Origin: Dioscorea cayenensis subsp. rotundata
Lineage: Eukaryota; Streptophyta; Magnoliopsida; Dioscoreales; Dioscoreaceae
DNA: 64,000 bases
Direction: 5' to 3'
NCBI RefSeq assembly: GCF_009730915.1
Contig: NC_052475.1
Coordinates: forward strand, 29,945,016-30,009,015
Shown here: positions 59,721 to 64,000 of the stretch, in pieces
How positions within the stretch are numbered: position 1 is the first letter of the stretch
Layout: every line of letters begins with the position of its first letter
The notes under the pieces: model-generated
The model's input: only the letters and a program-made list of their open reading frames with translations
Database searches by the model: none
What the model was told of the DNA's origin: nothing
Made by a program: the position numbers and the translations under genes

Positions 59721-60036
59721 TCTTTGCAAGATTAGAAAGAGAGAATTTTGCTTTCATTAATAAGCCAACAGAAAAGTGTAACTTTGGTTTGGCAATCCAT
59801 AAAATCTCTGTTTTCATTTATTGATTTGATGTGATTTATTTCACAAGCCTTGATGCATTTGGGTGAGGAAAGATGCCATTGGCCCTTGGGCTAATAAACG
59901 CACAACACAAATCCAGATACTTTTAATTAGGCTGAATTTTGTTTAATTATTTAAACAAAAATCTCTATATTTAAAAATCAGCACAGCAACAATTTATTTT
60001 AGATGGTCATGAGTCATGACGATCTGGTTTTGCATA

Positions 60037-60240
60037 TGAATTACGGACTAGACCAACAAATACAATGTATCAATGGTTGATCCGACCAGAGATTCTAAAT
60101 AAAGCACATGGTTGACCGGTCAACAACCCAAAGAGACATGATATGATTCACGGACTAGACCAACAATGTATTCATGGTTGATCCGATCCAAACTCTAAAC
60201 AACTTTAACAAAGCACATGGTTGACTTGTTGATCTGAGGC
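60037..60240. repeat. Imperfect 104-bp tandem duplication
   Basis: Two copies of ATATGA(A)TT-ACGGACTAGACCAACAA...ATGGTTGATCCGA...AAAGCACATGGTTGAC follow each other with a period near 104 bp. They share all these landmarks in order and differ by substitutions and small indels. Confidence 0.8.
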
Positions 60241-60496
60241 TATATATTTGAATGTGAAGAATATTGGTAAGAATTGTAATTATATATATATATATATATA
60301 TTGTGTTCTTTTGATATTGTTTATTATTTTCTTACTTTGTGAGGACCAAGAAGAGCATATTTCACGATAGGTATATAGGGTATTATATATATATATATAT
60401 TATTGGTCAATATTTTTGTTTGGATGAAAATCATATATATAAGGTAAATGTAGTACACACATCATAATAACAGTATCCAAACCAAATTAATGTTAT

Positions 60497-60656
60497 TGTT
60501 AGATATATGTATGTATATTAGATGTATGTATATATATACATACGTATACCTGTACATTTAGCTTCTATATGAAGCCCCATGATCACTAGTTGTATATATG
60601 AAACATGCAACTGATCTACTTCTTCTTCTCCTTTTTCATTCTTACTTCTTCTAACA
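60497..60656 (+). repeat. 5' LTR of the plus-strand copia element
   Basis: The segment starts TGTTAGA and ends TCTAACA, a perfect 7-bp terminal inverted pair with TG...CA ends, and is 160 bp long. The next base starts the primer-binding site, which fixes the inner edge. A perfect 20-bp palindrome (60524-60543) lies inside. The 5 bp before it (GTTAT) are the expected target duplication, to be matched after the 3' LTR outside the window. Confidence 0.85.
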
Positions 60657-60667
60657 TGGTATCAGAC
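60657..60667 (+). other. Primer-binding site (initiator Met tRNA)
   Basis: TGGTATCAGAC directly after the LTR matches the complement of the 3' end of plant initiator methionine tRNA (TGGTATCAGAGC) for its first ten bases. This primes minus-strand DNA synthesis in most plant copia elements. Confidence 0.93.
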
Positions 60668-61356
60668 TAGGTTTTCTTCTCCGGCCACCTCTCCGGCCAT
60701 CTCTCCGGCCAGTCCTTTCTTCTTCCCTCTTTTCTTACACCTCTTCCTTTCTTCTCTAATTCATACATACATACCAAAAACGCCCCACTGCCTGACCTCA
60801 CGGCCCGACCCATGCTAGCCTACCCCTTCTCCCTCGACCCTCGCCACTTAGCCCCGCCACGACGGCCCTCCTCCTCCCCACTTGACCCTCGCCTCGACCA
60901 CTGGCCCCCTCCCCCGCCTCCCCGCTAGCCTCTCCTCTCCTCTCCGCCCAGATCTGCCCAGCCCCGCCAACTCCGCCGCCCAGCACCACCCGGCCCCGTC
61001 CAGACCTCGCAGACCCAGACCTGCCCTGACCACCACCTGACCCCGCCTAACTCCGCCACCCGGCCCAGCCCTGACCCCCGCTCCCTCTGGCCCGGCCTCG
61101 GCCTCACCTTGACCCCTGACCCCAGCGCCCGGCCCTCCCGCTCACGGGAAAATCAAAATCATCTCACCAGCCCTCCATTTTCCATTTCCTTGAATCAAGG
61201 CTTTGTGCCTTTTTCCAAACAGATGATGCCAAGCTCAAAGATGCTCTCTGTCCTCAAAAACAAACACATGGATTTGATTATCACTGTACACTTGTGATTA
61301 AAAAAAAAGAAGAGGAAAAATTATTATTATTATTATTATTATATCTATAATTAAAT
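60668..61356 (+). other. Copia leader with a C-rich, GC-rich core
   Basis: Between primer site and gag ATG lies an approximately 690-bp leader. Its middle (about 60780-61140) is extremely C-rich with repeated CCCCGCC, GGCCC, CCTGACC and CCGCC words, unlike the AT-rich surroundings. It ends with an ATT microsatellite (61320-61342) and an in-frame TAA at 61348. The frames on the minus strand across the GC-rich part have no homology. Earlier, TCCGGCCA repeats (60680-60712) form short direct repeats. Confidence 0.7.
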
Positions 61357-64000
61357 ATGGATGGCTATGGATTCAGTGGGGTGCTATCTGAGATGCGTCA
61401 TCGCAATCTCCATCATTCAGATGTTGTACTTGATGGCACCAACTACATTGCATGGCGGCTCACTCTCAAGCGGATTCTCGATGGCATTCGCGTTCTTCGT
61501 CACGTTGACGGTACTAGTACTGCCCCTTCTGCTCCTTCTATTCCTGACACCATTTCTTCCACCGAGGCCTCTATCCTTCTCACGGCCTTTGAGCAGCAGT
61601 TTGAGAAATGGGCTGCTGATGATTCTACAGCTAAGATGATAATTTGTCAGACGGTCACTCTTGATATTCGTACTCAGATTGCTGACCTTCCCACTGCTCG
61701 GGAGATGTGGGATTATCTTGAGCGTCGCTACTGTGGTTCCAGTCAGGCGCAACTTTACACATTATATCAGACTCTCTCTAGTCTTCAGCAGGGCGAGGAT
61801 ACTGTCGACCAGTTCTATAGTCGGTATTGTGCCTTATGGCGTCAGATTGATGCTCTGACTCCTCCTTATTGTGCTGCTCATGCTGCCCAGATCCTTACTT
61901 GTTCTGAGTCTTGCTCTCGTCGCCGTAGTCATGATGGGACACGGCGTATGTATGAGTTCATTATGCGCCTTCGTCCTGAGTTTGAGCAAACTCGGGCTCA
62001 GTTACTGCATGCCCCCTCGGTCTACTCTTTGGATGATGCCTTCACTTTTGTTCGTGCTGAGGAAACCCGTCTCCGGGCTTCTATTACAGGGGGAGGTAGT
62101 GCTCTTGCTGCCCCTCGCCTTTCTCCAGTCTCTTCGTTTTCATCTACTCGACCCCCGGCACCTTCTGTCTCATCTCGGCCTTCTTCTTCTACACGGCCGA
62201 AACGCAGTATGGTTTGTCACTACTGTGGCATGTTTGGTCATCTTGAGCGTGAATGTCGGAAGAAGCAGCGTGGACTTCCCCGTGCTGTTCCTTCACCAGC
62301 TCTTCTACCGCTGCCTCACTCCAACCAACAGGTTCATTCTGTTCAGGGCTCTCCTGCTCCACCATCTCCGGCTACATCATCTTCTTCATCTCTGTCTCCT
62401 GCTGATCATCAGTTGTTGGCGATGTTTCGCCAGTTTCAGCAGTCTCACCTCGCGAATCCCACTGGTCATGCACGGTCAGCTCAGGTTCCACCTCCTGCTC
62501 CAGGTAGTTCCTGTCCTCTATGGCTTCTTGATTCTGGTGCTTCTCTTCACATGACTCCTGATGCTACTTATCTTCATCATTCTCGTCCACCATTACATAT
62601 TACACGTGTTCGTACTGCTGATGGCACCCTGCTTCCTATTTCCTCTACTGGCCATTTTTCTTCTACTTTCTTCTCTATTTCCTCTGTATCTCATGCTCCT
62701 CGTTTATCCATGAACCTTATGTCTGTTAGTCAGCTTACTGATTATGGCTGTCAGGTTATTTTTGACTGTACCTCATGTCGTGTGCAGGATCACAGTGGGA
62801 AGGTGATTGGAGCTGGCCGCCGCCATGATGGAGTCTATGTGTTAGATACTCTTCATCTATCATCTTCCGCTAAGGATGTTCATCACTGTCATACTGCAGT
62901 TTTATCTCATCATCTGTGGCATCATCGTCTCGGTCATTTGTGTCACTCTCGTCTGTCATCTCTTGTTCGTCTTGGCGTCCTAGGAGCTGTCTCTCCTTCC
63001 TCTGATGTTGTCTGTCTTGGCTGTAAACTTGGTAAACAGCTTCAACTTCCTTATCCTATGAGTGTATCTCAGACTACTGCTCCTTTTGATCTTATTCATT
63101 CTGATGTTTGGGGTCCCGCTCCTTTTGTTTCTAAAGGAGGTAACCGCTACTATGTTATTTTTATTGATGACTACACTCGCTTTACTTGGATCTACTTTAT
63201 GCATAATCGTGGTCAGATATTGTCTATTTATCGATCTTTTATAGCCATGGTTCACACCCAATTTGCTGCCTCAGTCAAGATCTTCCGATCTGATTCAGGT
63301 GGTGAATACATTTCTCAGGCTTTTCGTGCCTTTTTGTCATCTGAGAGCACCTTGCCTCAGTTATCTTGTCCTGGGGCTCATCCTCAGAATGGGGTAGCAG
63401 AACGCAAGCATCGTCATATCTTAGAGACGGCTCGTGCCCTTCTTCTTGGTGCATTTCTTCCTCCTCATTTTTGGGCTGATGCTGTCAGTACGGCTGTTTA
63501 TCTAATTAACCTCCAGTCTTCCTCTCCTCTCCATGATCGCAGCCCGGGAGAGTGTCTTCATGGCACACCTCCTCGCTATGATCATCTTCGTGTTTTTGGT
63601 TGTCGTTGTTTTGTTTTGCTCTCACCTCGGGAACGGACCAAACTCACCGCCCAGTCTGTCTCTTGTGTTTTTCTGGGATATAGCCTTGAGCATAAAGGTT
63701 ATCGTTGCTATGATCCTGCTACCCGTCGTATTTGTATCTCTCGAGATGTCACATTTGATGAAGCTAACCTCTTTTATACTCCTCCTTCTTCTACTGAGTC
63801 TCCCTCTCCCTTGGTTCCTCTCTCTTTTCTTTTCCCTCCCTTTTCTCCTGCAGATACTTCCCCAGTGCCTTCCTCTCCTCCTCTTCTCACTTCTCCAGAG
63901 CTTCTTAGTCACTCCCCTCTTGGCCCTTCTTCTCCACTATCTGCTGAGTCTCCTGCTGTGTCTACCAATTCTTCTTCACTCCCTCCTGCTCACCCGCCAG
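61357..64000 (+). CDS. Copia gag-pol polyprotein, 5' part, open to window edge
   Basis: The polyprotein supplies capsid, protease, integrase and, beyond the window, reverse transcriptase. The frame runs 881 codons without a stop; the ATG at 61357 is the first after a TAA at 61348. The gag domain (LDGTNYIAWRLTLKRIL near residue 28) includes W-x-Y-L-E-R-R-Y and L-Q-Q-G. The CCHC knuckle CHYCGMFGHLEREC starts at residue 287 and the protease LLDSGASLHMT has its Asp at 392. HHLWHHRLGHL near 519 is GAG-pre-integrase. Integrase catalytic residues are D583 (LIHSDVWGP), D646 (FRSDSGGEY) and E682 (QNGVAERKHR), exactly D,D(35)E. The linker FGCRCFVL, VFLGYSLEHKGYRCYDP and ISRDVTFDEANLFY follows, then a Ser/Pro-rich spacer. 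All catalytic motifs are intact. Confidence 0.95.
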   Translation, partial: MDGYGFSGVLSEMRHRNLHHSDVVLDGTNYIAWRLTLKRILDGIRVLRHVDGTSTAPSAPSIPDTISSTEASILLTAFEQQFEKWAADDSTAKMIICQTVTLDIRTQIADLPTAREMWDYLERRYCGSSQAQLYTLYQTLSSLQQGEDTVDQFYSRYCALWRQIDALTPPYCAAHAAQILTCSESCSRRRSHDGTRRMYEFIMRLRPEFEQTRAQLLHAPSVYSLDDAFTFVRAEETRLRASITGGGSALAAPRLSPVSSFSSTRPPAPSVSSRPSSSTRPKRSMVCHYCGMFGHLERECRKKQRGLPRAVPSPALLPLPHSNQQVHSVQGSPAPPSPATSSSSSLSPADHQLLAMFRQFQQSHLANPTGHARSAQVPPPAPGSSCPLWLLDSGASLHMTPDATYLHHSRPPLHITRVRTADGTLLPISSTGHFSSTFFSISSVSHAPRLSMNLMSVSQLTDYGCQVIFDCTSCRVQDHSGKVIGAGRRHDGVYVLDTLHLSSSAKDVHHCHTAVLSHHLWHHRLGHLCHSRLSSLVRLGVLGAVSPSSDVVCLGCKLGKQLQLPYPMSVSQTTAPFDLIHSDVWGPAPFVSKGGNRYYVIFIDDYTRFTWIYFMHNRGQILSIYRSFIAMVHTQFAASVKIFRSDSGGEYISQAFRAFLSSESTLPQLSCPGAHPQNGVAERKHRHILETARALLLGAFLPPHFWADAVSTAVYLINLQSSSPLHDRSPGECLHGTPPRYDHLRVFGCRCFVLLSPRERTKLTAQSVSCVFLGYSLEHKGYRCYDPATRRICISRDVTFDEANLFYTPPSSTESPSPLVPLSFLFPPFSPADTSPVPSSPPLLTSPELLSHSPLGPSSPLSAESPAVSTNSSSLPPAHPP

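Larger units (their letters stand above)
58877..60496. other. Intergenic stretch, GEX1 to copia element
   Basis: After the GEX1 3' flank this holds a LINE-like relic (59370-59720), a tandem duplication (60037-60240) and TA runs (60282-60301, 60386-60400). No intact gene was recognised. Confidence 0.6.
60497..64000 (+). mobile_element. Ty1/copia retrotransposon, 5' part, apparently intact
   Basis: The element has a short 5' LTR, a textbook primer-binding site, a leader of 700 bp and a gag-pol frame that is open from ATG to the window edge. Domain order is gag, zinc knuckle, protease, GAG-pre-integrase, integrase, then the start of the RT linker, as in Ty1/copia. The small LTR and single continuous frame suggest a member of a compact copia lineage. 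Lack of any stop or frameshift over 881 codons implies a recent insertion. RT, RNase H and the 3' LTR lie beyond 64000. Confidence 0.93.

Noticed and set aside
60798-61107. Gly/Arg-rich minus-strand frames in the copia leader
   Set aside because: They come from the C-rich composition; no homology, and they lie between primer site and gag of a plus-strand element.
61361-62554. Plus-strand frames at 61361 and 61871 (Leu-rich)
   Set aside because: They are out of frame with gag-pol, which is continuous from 61357 in another frame and carries all domain motifs.

Overview
This is a flowering-plant nuclear window: AT-rich, with intron-containing genes, GT-AG splice sites, TATA boxes, many microsatellites and degraded retroelements. 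A monocot outside the grasses fits best. The receptor-kinase gene has a C-rich 5' half that declines toward its 3' end, as in monocots. Interstitial repeats at 11.3-11.6 kb are mostly TTAGGG rather than TTTAGGG, a type used as telomere by many Asparagales. The species cannot be fixed from this sequence.

Layout. 1-3066 (-): internal part and 5' LTR of a decayed Ty1/copia element, lying directly behind exon 1 of a KANADI-type gene (3072-3663, -). 3.8-18.9 kb: AT-rich intergenic DNA with microsatellites, a duplicated telomere-like repeat, a hAT-like relic and a few unexplained coding-like islands. 19.1-21.2 kb (+): complete seven-exon purple acid phosphatase. 21.5-23.5 kb (-): broken, intron-bearing actin pseudogene with a probable leader remnant. 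24.2-30.6 kb (-): eight-exon ALKBH10B-type RNA demethylase. 33.0-34.6 kb (-): xyloglucan endotransglucosylase/hydrolase, group III type. 36.0-38.1 kb (-): chloroplast DUF760 (UV-B-induced type) protein. 40.6-41.7 kb: large imperfect inverted repeat. 43.7-46.9 kb (+): TMK-type LRR receptor kinase. 49.8-50.15 kb: promoter-like island without an obvious gene. 51.4-53.0 kb (+): PLATZ zinc-binding protein. 55.1-58.9 kb (+): GEX1 nuclear-fusion membrane protein. 59.2-60.5 kb: LINE relic and a tandem duplication. 60.5-64.0 kb (+): apparently intact Ty1/copia element with its gag-pol frame still open at the window edge.

The host genes are independent single-copy-style loci with separate promoters and no shared pathway. 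Themes are leaf polarity (KANADI), phosphate release (PAP), RNA m6A removal (ALKBH10B), wall remodelling (XTH), auxin-linked signalling (TMK) and karyogamy (GEX1). All exon models were built by hand from splice consensus, reading phase and protein-family memory. They are phase-consistent from ATG to stop for PAP, ALKBH10B, XTH, DUF760, TMK, PLATZ and GEX1. Nothing was checked against a database. I saw no clear new biological system. The most unusual items are the retroelement at the KANADI splice donor, the approximately 1.06-kb inverted repeat, the E2F/G-box island without a gene, and the young copia element with a C-rich leader.
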